DNA of 64,000 bases from Brasenia schreberi (GCA_036023115.1 JAYKKT010000091.1:32509501-32573500), one strand, 5' to 3'; shown: positions 34,949 through 48,623, numbered from the stretch's first letter. A program made the numbers and translations. Notes: generated by a model from the sequence alone, not told the origin.

Positions 34949-35092
34949 GACTTGCATTCATGGTCTGAACTAAGGCAAGCAAAAAAGTCAGTCCAGAAGG
35001 AGGAGGAAGAAGGAAGAAACCAACACCTTGCTTCTCTCGCATTCCAATCTCAGAGAGAGAAGGAGAGAGAGAGGGAGAGGACCAGAAACAAG

Positions 35093-35407
35093 GTGAGTGA
35101 CAGTTATAATTCCCATTTTGGCAAAACCTGCCTTTCAACTCTGGATTGTCATTAGATTTTGGAGATGGGTAGGCATTTATTTGGATGCCCAAGGATCCTA
35201 CATTTGATAGGTAGCTTTCTTGCTTGATGATATCGATCTTTCTTTGATTCTCCTTTCAACCAAAGAGGAAAAACAATCGCAGCAAAACTTTCTTTGTTTT
35301 GAATCACCCTCTTTTTTCATCATATGATCTCGCTGCACTCTGTATCATTTCCTTTGTTTATCTTCCTTTTGTGTGTGATTTCTCATTTCGATTTTGTGCT
35401 TGAACAG
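35093..35407 (+). other. Probable 5'-UTR intron of the BRX gene
   Basis: AACAAG/GTGAGT at 35087-35098 is a strong donor. A pyrimidine-rich stretch and CTTGAACAG at 35399-35407 form an acceptor, leaving a short GA-rich leader before the ATG at 35456. Not confirmed by transcripts. Confidence 0.5.
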
Positions 35408-35422
35408 AGTGAAGAAGACCCC

Positions 35423-35424
<2 letters not shown>

Positions 35425-35454
<30 letters not shown>
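35425..35454 (+). repeat. (GA)n tract ending one base before the BRX start codon
   Basis: About 15 AG units in the predicted 5' leader, ending AGAGG-ATG. It also encodes an open (ER)n run in frame upstream; the ATG at 35456 is chosen because the family N-terminus starts there. Confidence 0.9.
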
Positions 35455-35455
<1 letters not shown>

Positions 35456-35459
<4 letters not shown>

Positions 35460-36531
35460 TGACGTGCATAGCGTGCTCGAAACAGTTAGAAGTAGACGAA
35501 GATGGGCGCGCCACCCCAAGAGTTAAAAGCTTCGCTGCTCAAGTAAGTGAGACTTTCACCGGTTTCTATTTTTCTTTAAAATGCACCAATATCCAACTTG
35601 CATCCTCTACGTAGAGCATATTTCCCGAGTTGTCCTGTTTTTTCCTGGATACCGAACCCTACCCGCTCTCCTTGTCTTTTCTTCCCGTTTGATCCGTTCG
35701 TTCCGTTGCTTGGTTTGTTCAGTCTGTCTTTGCTTTCCTCTTCATCTTGGTCCTCAATGGTTTTCGCTCCCCTTCTTTTTAGTGGGCAAAGTGGGTTCAG
35801 ACCTTCATTTTAGTCTGAGATCCGTTCTTATCGTGGGTCGCACATACCGGACCGGGTTGATAACTTTCGGAAAGTATCTGATTCATAGGGTGGTTCAGTG
35901 TGCCGCCCACAAGGTCTAATGTTAGCTCTTTAGCAACAGGTTAGGAGTTCAATCATTCATAGGGGACACAAGTGATCTAACACTAGATTTTCAATAAAAA
36001 AATTATAAAATAATAGGTACCACTTTTGGGATCAATTCATGCTAGTAGCTTGTGATTTTTATTTAAAATATGAAATGAAAGGGTACAACAATGACAGTCA
36101 AGCCTTTTGCCACACAAGGTGGTCTCCATTACTTAGAGTAATTAGATCCAAACTTATTATTGATGTTGTCTACTCATGTTTCACTATTATTTTTTGAATA
36201 ATAATTTTTTTTTAAATTTATTAAATTATACTCATATTACTAAAAAAGATTTTATTATATATAAATAAATTATTGCTTATACTTAATGAGTGTAGTACTT
36301 GATCATTATGAGATGATGAATTCACATTTTACAATGACACCTATAATTTGAGGGGTAAACATTGCTTGATCAAGACACTGATTCTCTAATCTTATTTAGT
36401 GTATTCATGTACATTAAATTGTATTAATACTTTTGTTGATATCGATGAATGACTTGATTGGTATCGTACGTGTAATCACACAAACAATACAAATAGTCTA
36501 GCAAAATTTTGACATAGGAAAGTGTATAGCA

Positions 36532-36593
<62 letters not shown>

Positions 36594-39500
36594 TGGGTTA
36601 AGGTTGGGTTTGGATTAAGGATCCCAATGTGGCCCAAAAACCAGTAAACTGGATCTGGGGTCTGGATGGCATCCTCGTTGTATGTGTTGGGTCAAAACGG
36701 AACAAAAATCTTGTTGTTGGTAGGACGTGTCTGATAGTGGTCGGTACCCGACAGGAATCTCCGTACATGGAAATGTCTAGACCACCTGACCGGGTGGGTA
36801 TTTTGCACTACATCGATTGTTTCGTTTGGCTTCTTGTCAAGACCCGAAATCCATATGCTCCGGATCCGAACCGCTTACAGTCCACTTGATATCCTTGGTT
36901 GGAAAGACGATTTTGACTGATCCCTGGATCCTGCTAGATCCAAATCCATGCCCTTTGCATCGCTTTCGCTTCCTGCTTGATGTGCCGTTTCAGGAGAAGA
37001 ATTCTCACCAAGATGTAATGGATCGCTGGGATATCATCCCTATCCGAAACCCACTGTGTTTTGACACGGTAGACAAGAAGGTGATTGGAACTGGATCTTC
37101 TTTTTGATAAGTTTCTTCTAAACGCCAACCCGATCCGCTTCGGTGGATAACTAAATCTAAGTGCATATGAAAGTTTACCTACTTAGGTATTTAATCTGCA
37201 AATCTAATCATAGCCAAGATCCATTTCTAAATTAAACTCCAAATCTAATTAAGCACTATTTAATTAAGTTCGGTTCACTGTGCCCTATACAAATCGACCC
37301 GTATAGGAGGCAACAAGTCCCTCAAAAGGCATCTTTTTTTTAACAGCCCCTTAAAAAGCGATGGTGCATACTTGGGAAGCTTGTATTACACCTGTATCAT
37401 CCGAATCTTCAACACTCGACTTTCATACTTTGCCTGACTCAGCACCATCTATTTTAGTTATTTTAAAAATATCTTTTAGAAATATGTAAAGAGGAATATC
37501 GATCACTTATTACCTTATCAGTGAATTTAATATATGAAGTTCTAATTTAGATTGATTCACGTATTAACAATTTATTTGTTTGTTATCAACAGTTTTATGA
37601 ATTGTGATCAATTACATGTAACAAGATATATATTATACCTACATATAGCAGTTTTCGTGCATCATGAATTTCAAAATTCGAGTCTCCTGCACTCGCACCC
37701 ATGTCACATAGATAAAAGACAGAAATTATCTCAACATTAAGCTAAAGAAGAAAAGGTGATGGCTTTTCTAAAGCAGCGCTGAAGGACCATTGTATCTGGT
37801 GTCAATGTGGATGATAACGTTGGTACACCTTGTGTCTTTAAGAAGGTTGACACTCATACCGTATAGTCCCTATAGTCCAACAATGTGTGTCGTGGACTCT
37901 GTCCCACTCTCTACAATGGAACCACATAATGCGCCTAAAGTAGACAATTATGAGCCATCATCACATGTAAGTTTACTTATGTTCTCCTTTTCCCTTAAAC
38001 TCTTAATTTCCTTTAACCACACATGACCAGGTTAACAATGCGCGATCTATTTCTTGCATCAAGGTGAGAGTGGTATAAATATGATGTATGGTAGCCTGTA
38101 TCTTTGTGAACCAAGTAAATGCAGGGATCTGAATGAACTACACCTTTGTTGGTTTTCGGTTTCTTATGATATCATTTCCAAGATCAAAATTTAAAGGTTT
38201 GTGATTTTTTCATTATGTTCTTGATATTGTGCTTGTGTTCTGCATGTGTCCCTGTTTATCAATTAACTTAATGTGGTATTACCATGTGATTATATATATA
38301 ATACCACTATAAGTTAATTGATGAAAAACAGTGGGCATATGTGTGTAAATTATGCATAGAGATATAGATATAGAATGTGATAGTGGAATGATATGGCATA
38401 GACCCCTTGTGAACTTGATGAATGCATATGAGCATAGATCTCCATCCATGAAAAATGAATACAATCATGTATATACATAATCATTTATGAGATTGAATTT
38501 ATAGGCTGGTTTTCTGTTTTATGAGTTTATTTGTATTTTGTTTTCGTATTTATTATTTAAATGGATAAAAAATCATAAATTAGCCTCGACTACATGATTG
38601 TGAAATTATTACATCCTCAATTTTCATTAACTAAAATTCCACTGAGACAATCTGACCCATCCATTTCCATAAAAATGAGAGTGCTAATGCTGCATGGCAC
38701 ATAGTGACGATTATCCTTGTGACCTTGCTAAGTCCAGAGATCTTCAATCATCTCTAGAACTTTTGATTGCTTTGCCTGTAAATAGCAATCTGAGGTAAGG
38801 TGGGTGATTGCTTCAATGAGAATTATCCTTTTGCTGTTTCCACTGGTTCACAATTTTCTACCGATTAACTTTAGACTAGTTTGTAGATCATACCAAAGAG
38901 TTTATGATCGTGCTTTGAAGCCTTGGAACAAATGGGTGTTGAGCTCAATGTTATACTGCCATGAATTAGAATAAAAAAGAAACAAAATCTCAGAAGCCAT
39001 GAGAGAATCATTTATGTATTTTTACGAGTTTCTCTCTTGTTGATGTCTTACATGACAAAAAGTTACTGTATATGCTTGAGAATGAAACCTAAGGAAAAGA
39101 TTTGAACACGGTGCAGATCAAGGACATGGCACTCAAGTTCTCCAATGCCTACAGGCAATGCAAGCCCAGCTCAAGCTCAGGCAGCAGCGGCAACCACAAA
39201 GGAGGCCATCTATTTGCAAATCTTGACACTGTATCCGAAAATTTGAATTATGAACCTAATAGGACAGTAAGCACCAGCTCTACCCCAGCATGGGACTTCC
39301 ATGCTTCTAGTGCAGGAGACTTGGGTGTGCTACGTGATTCAGCAAGAACAAACAATGTCAATTCTTCCATCAGCGACCTTGCTGGACTCAATTCTGTCTC
39401 TTCGCGCTCTGCTGAATTTGTTCTCGTACAGGAAGATGAGCCGAGAGAATGGATGGCACAAGTAGAGCCGGGAGTCCTCATCACCTTTGTTTCGCTTCCT

Positions 39501-41792
39501 CAAGGAGGGAATGATCTTAAACGCATCCGCTTCAGGTACTCATTCAGGTTCATTAATTCTTGGCAGAAGTCGTCAGGATAATGTTAGTCATTCAAATTCT
39601 TGGTACTTAAAATTGGTATCTTTTCTTTCGTTATAATAATAAGTTTGTATGGACGAGGTTAAAAGCAACTCTTTTCATGAAAGAATAACTATGCACATAA
39701 TCTAAATATATAACATAAACTCTCTCTGCAACTTTGATTTCTTGATATCTCTATTATCAGCATAAATTTAAATTATTTTTTAATTCAGCAAGCTTCGAGC
39801 ATTGTCTAAATGACAATGGTTGGTTTACAGCCGAGAGATGTTCAATAAGATCCAAGCTCAGCGATGGTGGGGTGAGAACTATGACAGAATTATGGAACTC
39901 TACAATGTGCAGAGATTCAGTAGGCAAGCTGTGAACCTTAACACTCCACCAAGGTCTGAGGATGAGGTACGATCAGTGACCCTGATTGCATATACCCTTT
40001 TCTTGTCGGCATTATGAATTTACTAGTCCTTCTAAGTGCATGTCCAGTAACAGGAGATTAGGTATGGAATCCTGTTGCCATTGCGATACACTCTCAATAG
40101 CTCATTACCTTGAAGTTCCTTTTATTCTAGGTACCTTGTGATTAATTATTGAATGCCAACATTTGGTTACCTCCTCTGATAAATTCATTAGGACTAGTTT
40201 CAATAATTTTGAACAATGTCTGGCAGATGAAGCATATCTTCAGTTCTTTATGTGATCACAACAGGAACAGCTTTACATTCAGTTTGCTCGAGTACTGGTT
40301 GAGTCTGCTAGAAAACATTTGGTGCCTATGTAATTCCCAATAATAAATCTATTGCATATAGCCCAAGCTCAGTATTTGGCCCTGAGTCCGAGAGTCCTCT
40401 CCTTGGAGATTCTTGGTGGGTGGCCCAAGTACATAGTGCGAACATCCTAAGAGTGGTTCCTGCAATTACTAAACCAGAAAAAGAACCTAATAGAATGAAA
40501 CCATTTCAAGTGATTAATCTCACAAGGCATGGACAAAAATAAAAACCATGTTAGATATCATTGAGATTTTGTTTTTGAAAACCATCTTGGGTTCTGTGCA
40601 AACTCATACATCTCAACTTGTGGAAATACTCTTTTATCATATTCAAGTTGAAGCTTTGTGTCTACTTTTCGGTGCAGCAGAGAGATTCAGTGTCAAGAAT
40701 GGGATCTGCAAGGGACAGCCCTGCCACTCTCTCTCTTAATAGAGAAGCATACCCAAGGAATTTCTACAGACAACCTGCAAAACCTTACTACCCTGCCGAG
40801 CCAACTGAGACTTCTCATCACTATGATGCTGGATCAACATCCAGCCCGCGAATCCCAGGTCTGGTAGTTAAGAAAGAAACTCATTCTGTGGATGCATCAA
40901 GGACCACTACCTCCTCCAGGGATGAAGCATCGGTATCACTGAGCAATGCAAGTGATATGGAAAATGAGTGGGTTGAGCAAGATGAACCTGGAGTTTACAT
41001 CACCATAAGGGCATTGCCTGATGGAACAAGGGAACTGAGGAGAGTCAGATTCAGGTAATATTTTCTTTTCCAAGTGACTTGCTTATATCGGCTGTGAGGG
41101 GGTGTTGGTTAGTATATTCCCATGGGCACTATAGAATGTTACTTTGGGTTGTGCCAAAACCTCAAAGGTTGTTTCTCCATCAAAAAGTTAAATGACTTGT
41201 TTGCGGTGACCAATCAATATCAGATGATCTGATTAAGCTTGTTCAAATTGAATTGGTAGAACACCACACTCTTCTGGGGCATTCTTGTCCCTTCTTTTTC
41301 TGATATTCTTACTTTTTCTTTCCTTTCTTTTTTGCAATTTAGTTCTTTTCTACCTTGCTGGTCACAAAGGAGTCAATATGCTCTTATTGCCTGAATGCCT
41401 TACTATAAGATTTTATTAAAAAAACTGTGAAGGTTCTAAGAATTAATATATATTCTCTGTTCTGAGATTATATTCCTTTTAATCTGAATCAAGGTTATCC
41501 AAGATGCCCTTATCATAAATATAGTAAGTTATGACACAAATGCTATGAATCTCTGAAGAGTAGTAAGAATCAACATATGACAGAATATTTGCCTATGATG
41601 TAGGAAAGACTAGCGACTTCAAATACGGAAAATTGAATGAATTATTGTGTGACTCATTTGACTATATGTTGCTTTATAACAGTCTAAAATTGTGAAAAAA
41701 TATTCTATTGCAGCCGTGAAAAATTCGGAGAGGCACATGCCAAGATCTGGTGGGAAGAGAACAGGGAAAGAATACAAGCTCAATATCTTTGA
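35456..41792 (+). CDS. BRX: BREVIS RADIX family protein
   Basis: Five coding exons: 35456-35542, 39117-39535, 39831-39966, 40678-41054 and 41714-41792. They join in frame with GT-AG introns and give 365 residues, usual for BRX/BRX-like proteins. Residues 1-7, MLTCIAC, match the Cys-containing N-terminus that is lipid-modified in the family. KDMALKFSNAYRQCKP (from residue 31) is the conserved second block. The two BRX domains are about 140-200 (EWMAQVEPGVLITF ... RIRFSREMFNKIQAQRWWGE) and about 311-365 (EWVEQDEPGVYITI ... RVRFSREKFGEAHAKIWWEE). The family acts in root and vascular development, linking auxin transport at the plasma membrane to nuclear regulation; that role is family knowledge. 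Each BRX domain is split by a phase-2 intron at the same Ser codon. The 3,574-bp first coding intron holds repeats and no insertion that breaks an exon. Which paralogue of the family this is cannot be told. Confidence 0.94.
35543..39116 (+). other. First coding intron of BRX
   Basis: 3,574 bp between GTAAGT and GTGCAG. It contains a weak tRNA-like segment (35885-35960, GTTAGCTCTTTAG and GTTAGGAGTTCAATC), a foldback-like element running into (TA)n at 36534-36588, and GGATCC/GGTTCTGG-type debris at 36600-37130. No additional exon is recognised. Confidence 0.75.
36180..36590. mobile_element. Short element abutting a (TA)n tract, in BRX intron 1
   Basis: The right part (GATATCGATGAATGACTTGA ... 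CACACAAACAATACAAATAG ... GAAAGTGTATAGCAACT) resembles 27190-27270 (GATATTATTAGGTGG ... CACAGAAACAACACAGAG ... GAGAGTGTCTAACAACT). Like that copy it runs straight into TA repeats (36534-36588). The left boundary is uncertain. Confidence 0.4.
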
Positions 41793-44112
41793 ACAAAATA
41801 CATTCAACTTCATTTGAAGCTCAAGGTTTTGTAGACTCCATTTCTTTCTGTCCCTTTTCTCCTTTTATATCCCTTTGAAGTTCACCTTGGTCTTGTAGTA
41901 TGGTGAACCAGTGAACCGCTTTTCTTGTCACTCATATTGAGTTATAAGTTTAGATATAATATATCTGCCTTTTGTAGTTTAATTTCACTGGAACATATGC
42001 TCTCTCTCTCTCCCTCTCGTGCCACCACTAACGCAGCTCACTCATGTCCAATTTCTTTGTAGCAGTACAAGTGTAATAAGATTGTCCTTCGTGAATTTTC
42101 AAATACCCTTATGACATTTGAAATTACACTCATACATCCAAAAAGCAAAGGTCAAGACAACATGATTGATGGGCAGGATTCAGTTTTCCTATATATATAT
42201 ATAAAGTCCTTGTTTCCAGACTTAGACATCTTTGATATAAACTCCAGAAGTAAGTTTTATACTTGGAAATCGGATAATAAAAAAAAATTGAAACTTATAT
42301 TAATACTTGATCTTACAAAATCATGATGTCTTTGTTTTTACTGAAAGTACTGATAAAGTAAAATAAATCTCTGCCCGGCCAAGCTGCAGAAAGTAACTTG
42401 GTGAGAATCATCCATCCATGAGCTTGTTATCCTGACATGGTGAAGCGTATCAAGTCTAAGAATGAAATGCATGTTTCCTTGGTAAATGTCGCATCTTCTG
42501 ATTTGGTTTCTCCTAATGCTCTAAAATCAGGCATTGTAGCGCAGAGGAGTTTGCAGGCTTCCCCATTTTGAAATTCGCCTTATAACTTGTGCTTCTTGTT
42601 ACATTCAAGCAACTTTCTATTTTATTTATATCACCGTAACATCACCTTCTCTTAAGGTTGAAGGCTGCGTTTTGACCTTGCAAAGAAGTCACCTTCAATA
42701 TGTGAGATACACTGAACTTTTGTTAGAATAAACAGCCTTGATGAGCTGTGGAAGGACGGGGCAAATGACTACAATAGAGGGAAGTTGCTGAAGCTAAGCA
42801 ATAAGACATGATTCTAGTTCAATATCCAATGTACTGATCACGACAAGGGGAAGCTGAAAATTTAACGCAGAAACAGAAAAGGTATCACAGATGCATTAAA
42901 TCTGAAGAGAAAATGAAAAGGGAAATTAAGTAGATGAGTACAAAAAAGCAGAAAGAAGGACCATTTATGAATGGCATCTACATTCGTTGTAACATATCCA
43001 TGGTAAAATATAGTGGAAAATGCCGTTGAAATAAAGTTAGTAGTTTCTCCAAGTACGTAAACCATTGTTCTGTGTCAGGACTGAACAACCAATTATCTCT
43101 TTCGCGACTTGTTTTGTTTAAAAGGATTGACGTTTTCTTTGAAGAATGGATTGGAGGCCACTCCACACCCAGGTTGTGTTTGATTTGCATACTAGAACTG
43201 CAGGCCTAGACCTACGTGGCTTGTAGCTATGGTTAAGAGGAACCATGATTTCGTATGATTTTTTAGTGGAACTGATGCTTTGATTTTCATGCAAGGCGGG
43301 TAACAACATAAGATAATGAGATTCTTTGGTTTTTGTGCAAGACTCACGTGGTCAGTTTTTGTGGCCCACCTTCCCCCTTAGTGCAGGCATTCTTTACTCA
43401 AATGGGGCATCTGGATCCATAGCTTAATGATTCACATTTGATGTGTAATGAAACTTGGGGCTTAGGTCGAGTTTTCTTGAAACTACAAATCAAACACACC
43501 TCTAAGGATTGGTGGAAATTTTTGTTGGAGATAGCTCGACTTCTTGAGGGATATCGGTAATTGTATTAACAATCAACTTTTTCTAGGAGGTATTGTTAAT
43601 CGATCTCTTAATTAAGAATGTTGGCGATTTTAAATTCTTGACGTTTTCTTCAAAATATTGGCAAATCAAAATTAGCTTGTCTTCCTTAGAGGTTGACATC
43701 CTCTTTGAAATGTAATAATTGTTAACCTTTAGGATTATTGACCACCCAAAGTCCTAAACCAACTTTTATTTAATGTTAAATTTCATGACAACTTGGGCAT
43801 GCTAAAAGCCATTATGATCACTAAGGCTATTAAAGACAACATAAAAGCCATGACAATTAAGTGCCATTAATTGTGAATTAAAATATAACTATAAAGTTCA
43901 TTTAAAGCATCCGTTCATGCTCACTCTCATGACTAAATGCATTCATTTTGAAAATTAACTCACAAGGACTATGCTAGGCAGGTTCTTCAACAGTGTATCC
44001 ACACAACAATTGTATAGTATGTAAGCTAATATCAGAAAGATGGTCACCTTGACATGCACCCCCTTTTCGGGAGGGACACAATTTTGGAATTAGTACCTTA
44101 ATTTCCTTTGAT
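41793..44112. other. BRX 3' side and intergenic sequence
   Basis: The 3' UTR of BRX starts here; its end is not obvious. There is a short CT run at 41999-42018. No coding frame with a known domain. Confidence 0.4.
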
Positions 44113-44482
44113 TGACACATCTCGACATTAGAATCACCTAACTCAAAATTTTTGATCGACGCTAAGTCCCACACGACTTAGCAAACCTTTACCAAGGTTA
44201 TAGTGATTCATCGAAAGCTTAAAGACCGATGATTGGGAGAGACAATTGGAGTAATAACAAGGAAACTTAAAGAAAAATAAAGTAAGTGTATTGATAGCAA
44301 AGAAAGATGTGTGACCCACGACATGCTTATAGCTTAGATATGAAACTCTTATTAAGCATAAAACAAAGGGTGCCCCTTAACTAATGCAAGACCCCATCCT
44401 ATGCACTAGAGTTATGAGGTAGTTTCCATGAGGGGGCCTAGTTACACAACCACTAGGAAGGGTCTGTGGTTGAAGGGCTACA
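44113..44482 (-). repeat. 3' LTR of the gypsy element
   Basis: 370 bp. The first 26 bases align without gaps to the start of the other LTR, both ending in AATCACC. It stops at CTACA before the polypurine tract. Confidence 0.78.
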
Positions 44483-44828
44483 TTCTCCCCCACCTAAACG
44501 ATTGACGTCTATGGAAAACAAGCTCTTAAATGGTACTCTCACATCTTGTTTTAGAAACTGGCGTATGGTGAATTTCTTCCCCCCCTCCCCTTGCATCGGC
44601 TTTGTATCATTTCCACTTGATCAGGTAATGCAAAATGTGTCATTTTTTGTCTTCCATGTGGTTAAAGATGTAATCCATTTCCTTTGCTCCTGAGGTTTTC
44701 AGTGGTGTAGGTGCTCACACTGATTGGTTCTGGTTTGTGTCTTCCATATCAACATGACAAGCCTTTAGGTTACTCACATGGAAGACAGGATGTGTACGGA
44801 TGTGGTCTAGAATATCTAGTAGGTACGC

Positions 44829-47800
44829 CTATTTTCCCACCCTTTTGGTTATAGTATAGGGACCATTGTACTTACATATCAACCTAACATGTTGTTTATG
44901 AATGATTTGCATTTGCTTAAGGTAAAAGTTCACAAGGACTTGGTCACCAACCCCAAACTCAACAACACACTTCTTCATGTCCTCCCACGTTTTTGTGGGC
45001 TTTGCTGCCTTCAAAAGGAGAGTATGGAAAATATCATGTTGTTCTTATAGATCGATGTAGAAGGTGTGTGCGATGGGGCCTTGCCTTTATATTGTTTTAC
45101 GAGAGTGTGTGGCATCTATGATTGTTGTTCCATGGCCATCTTGAAGGAGCTTTTCCCAATAGACTCACGGTTATGCAGATTATATAATAATTGAGCGATA
45201 TTAAGCCATTCTATCTAATAGTCTTGGTTGGACCTCAAATGTTGCCTTACATAATCCTCAAGCAAGACATTCATCTGTTTCATTTGACTATCTATTTGGG
45301 ATTACAACTAGAAGAGAAAAATAATTTTGAACCAAGCAAACGAAAGATTTCTAAGCCATTGGGCGATAGTCCTCAATGCTTGACTATGTTTTTAATGAAG
45401 AGTTTCGTGGTTTGCTCAGTTGTGCAGTTCATGGAGTTGCTATGAGCATCCAATACTTGGAGAATCTATCTACCACTATGAAGATAGATTGACATCAATT
45501 GGATTTCAACATATTTCAAATAAAGTCCATCAATACACTTTCACATGATCACTTAGGTATCGATAAAGGCTTCAATATACTTGCTTAATGTTGGTTATCA
45601 ACCTTGTTATGTTGATAATCAAACAAGTCCACACATAAGTCTCTACGTCAAATCTCATCTAAGGTCAATAATAAGCTTGTTCCACTAAAATGAGCGTTCA
45701 TTCCATTACAAGATATCCTGCCATGGGGAATTGTGACATTCTCATAAAATGTCATTTCGTAAATTATCTTTGTAGGGTAAGTAGATCCATCCACCTTTAG
45801 TAAATAATAATCCATCATGTTTCCAAAAGTTTTTGGTCTTACCTTCATTAACCAATGCTTGCAATTGCTTTGCTATATCGTCATCCTCTAAGCCAACACT
45901 GATGCAATCATGAAGATCGCTCCGAAATTGATACAAATATTCATTAGTGTCTGTTGGAAAAATAGTGAGGTAGTTTATCTTTAAACTTAATGCATCAGCA
46001 ACAAAATTCAACCTTGTACTCTATTGTCATGTTGAATTCACCCATAAATTATTGCCACATCTTCTACTTAGCAATGAGGTGCTTCTGAGTTTAAAAATAA
46101 CTTATGACAATGTTAGTAGTGGTACTAGAGATGAAGAGGCACTATAGACATCATTTCCTTATCGTGCATGGGATACTTTTGCTTTACATTTTTAAGCTTG
46201 TGGTTTTCAAAGGAGATGGGGTTTCCCTCCTTAATAAGCACCCCACCTAGGGCAAAGTCATGTATGATCATACAACTTTAAAATTGACTCTCGCATGACA
46301 ACCATTTTCAATTGATCAAATGCATGATGACAATTCTCATTCCAATCCCAGCATTGACTCTTGTTCAATAGTATTGTGAGAGGATATGTTATAGTGGCAT
46401 AACTGTCGATGAAAAGTCTATAGTAGTTTGTCAATCCGAGAAATAATGAGTTATGTCAGATTTATTGGATGATCCCACTCTTCAATCACCTTAATCTTTT
46501 TTCCATCCATCTGGAGTTTTCCATTACCAACAATATGCCCTAGAAAATCAATTTTTAGTTTGCCAGATAGACATTTTCTTGCTTAACATATAACTCATTT
46601 TCATGCAAAACCTTGAATAAAGTATGTAGATATTGAATGTGTTGTGGCATAGAGACATTGTATATCATGGTATAATTTAGATATACCACTATGAATTGAT
46701 TCAAGTACGAGTAAAAGATCTTGTTCATTAGACTCAAGAAGGTTTCATGGGCGTTTGTCAAGCCGAACAACATGACTAGAAACTCATATGCACCATAATG
46801 CATGATACATGTCATCTTTACCTCATCCCCATCCATAATACACACTTGCCAATAACCCGATCAAAGATCTAGCTTCGAAAACACTCGTGCCTGTCCCAAT
46901 TGATCAACCAACTCTGCTATATGAGGTAGCAAATACTTGTTCGTAACTATCACTTTGTTAAGAGTTTGATAGTGTATGCACAGTCACTTTGATCTGTCAT
47001 GTTTAGATTGAAATAATATTGGTATGCCGAAAGGAGATTTGGAGTGTTGAAGATGGTGACATCCATTCAACTTCCTAGTTTGATTGAAACGTTGATTGTT
47101 TTACCCTCAATGAGTTTAGCTTATGAATTTACAACTTCATTGAACAATCTCTTGGAACCACTCGTAAACTCAAATGCCTTGCCTCATTAGGGCATATGAA
47201 ATTGTATGAAGCATCGTAGTTTGCCATGTCAGCTCTTTCGTTTAGTGTTTTGTCTAGGTATATTAATCCTTACACGTTATGGATGAGGGGGGCTGATCAT
47301 CGAACCCACAATGTTTTGTCTTAACACTCCCATCTGTGGTTCTTCCACTGGAGCTTTATCCTTTGCACAATGTTGTTAGCGCGCACAAAGTCATTCGTCT
47401 TGTATTGCCAATCAATGGAGTAATGCAACCCGCCATAATACCAACAATTTTTCTTTAAGGTTCCTTTTCATTTTTTCCCATTTTTGTCTTTGTCGTTCTT
47501 GTCTTTATGCTTACGAGGGTCTGAAGTGCTAGTCGAGCTATCACCCTATTTGTTTCAACGACCTTTAGACTTATCCTCTTTTTTCTTACTATGGTCTTTC
47601 TATTGAAGGGTTTCTTGTCATCATCTCTTTGTCAGTTATTAGTAAGTAGTTTTATCGTTGTAATAGCTTTTGAAAGGGATTTGAGTTCACACAGTTGTGC
47701 TCTTCTTCAACTCGAGGTTGCAATCCATTGAGAAACTTGAAAATCATGTCTTCTGGTGTTATAGTTTGAATGCTTAGCATCAACATTTGTTATTCTTTTA

Positions 47801-47900
47801 TGTATGTTTGAATAACTTTAATGTATTTCAGCATGTCAAGCTTTCTTTCCACAACGACCTAAATATTATGCGGGGGGGAATGTACCCGAATACCCCATTT
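44829..47900 (-). pseudogene. gag-pol of the gypsy element, decayed
   Basis: On the minus strand: a gag region near 47640-48080; a zinc-knuckle remnant near 47400-47460; reverse transcriptase 46555-46845 (GAYEFLVMLFGLTNAHETFL, where the family has MPFGLTNAP; the catalytic segment is VYLNYTMIYN, so the expected YxDD is lost). The RNase H/integrase zinc-finger zone is 45742-46011 (NFVADALSLK, WIYLPYKDNLRNDIL). The integrase C-terminal tail is 44829-45014 (EFGVGDQVLVNFYLKQMQ, RLICKYNGPYTITKRVGK). Every part is interrupted; no working protein. Confidence 0.85.
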
Positions 47901-48278
47901 AAATTCGTTCCATGTATGAATTTAACCTTTCATAGGTCTTGCATGCTGAAATAGATTTCTCTCCTCAACTGATCAAAACCTTTCATAGTGCGTGCAATAT
48001 CAATGTTCTAATGGGCTACTAGCTTTTCGGGCTTGGTAGGCCCCGCATCAATGTAAGGAAAGATACCTGATGCCGTTTGAGCAGGGTTGGCCATTGGTAC
48101 GACCTTTGACTTTTTTTCTATGATGAACGAAATCACCAGTCATCTCACTGTCATTGGTCATGGTATCAACATAGGAAAAGTTGAAAGGGTAAGTTACCTT
48201 TCTCGCTACCAATACGGAGGAGTGTGTATCATACCCAGTTGTCGATACTATGAGTTGAACCAGCTCTTATACCAAAGT

Positions 48279-48623
48279 TGTTATGCCTCAATATTGTAAT
48301 CACCCAATAACTTGATACTCGTGAGTGATGTTATACTGCACGTGGCTTAATAAGACTTCATGAAGGTTCCAATGGTTCATTGAAAGCTTAAAGACTGATG
48401 ATTAGGAGCATTGATTAGATTAATAGCAAGAAAACTTCAAGAAAAGGAAAGTAAGTGTATTGATACCAAAGAAAGGTGCGTGATAACTCAAATGCGAGAC
48501 TTTTATGCTAGTGCCCTCTGACTAATGTAGGGCCCCATCCTACACACTAGAGTTACGGGATAGTTCCCATGCAGAGGCCTGATTACACAACCATCAGTAA
48601 GGATCTGCAGTCGAAGGATCGCA
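48279..48623 (-). repeat. 5' LTR of the gypsy element
   Basis: 345 bp, TGTTATGCCTC ... GATCGCA in plus-strand reading. TTATGCCTCAATATTG opens it right after the primer-binding site. Confidence 0.78.

Larger units (their letters stand above)
44113..48623 (-). mobile_element. Ty3/gypsy LTR retrotransposon, decayed
   Basis: LTRs are 44113-44482 and 48279-48623. They share ATTGAAAGCTTAAAGACTGATGATT-like text, GTAAGTGTATTGATA, GACCCCATCCTA-like text and CACTAGAGTTA. The primer-binding site on the minus strand reads TGGTATAAGAGCTGG next to the right LTR. The polypurine tract reads AGGTGGGGGAGAA on the minus strand next to the left LTR. The internal coding order fits gypsy: gag at the right, then RT, then integrase at the left. 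No matching target duplication is visible (TTGAT versus TTCCA). Confidence 0.85.

Noticed and set aside
35581..35919. 112-codon frame in the first BRX intron
   Set aside because: It lies after a strong GTAAGT donor, has no family motif, and the conserved BRX text resumes only at 39117.
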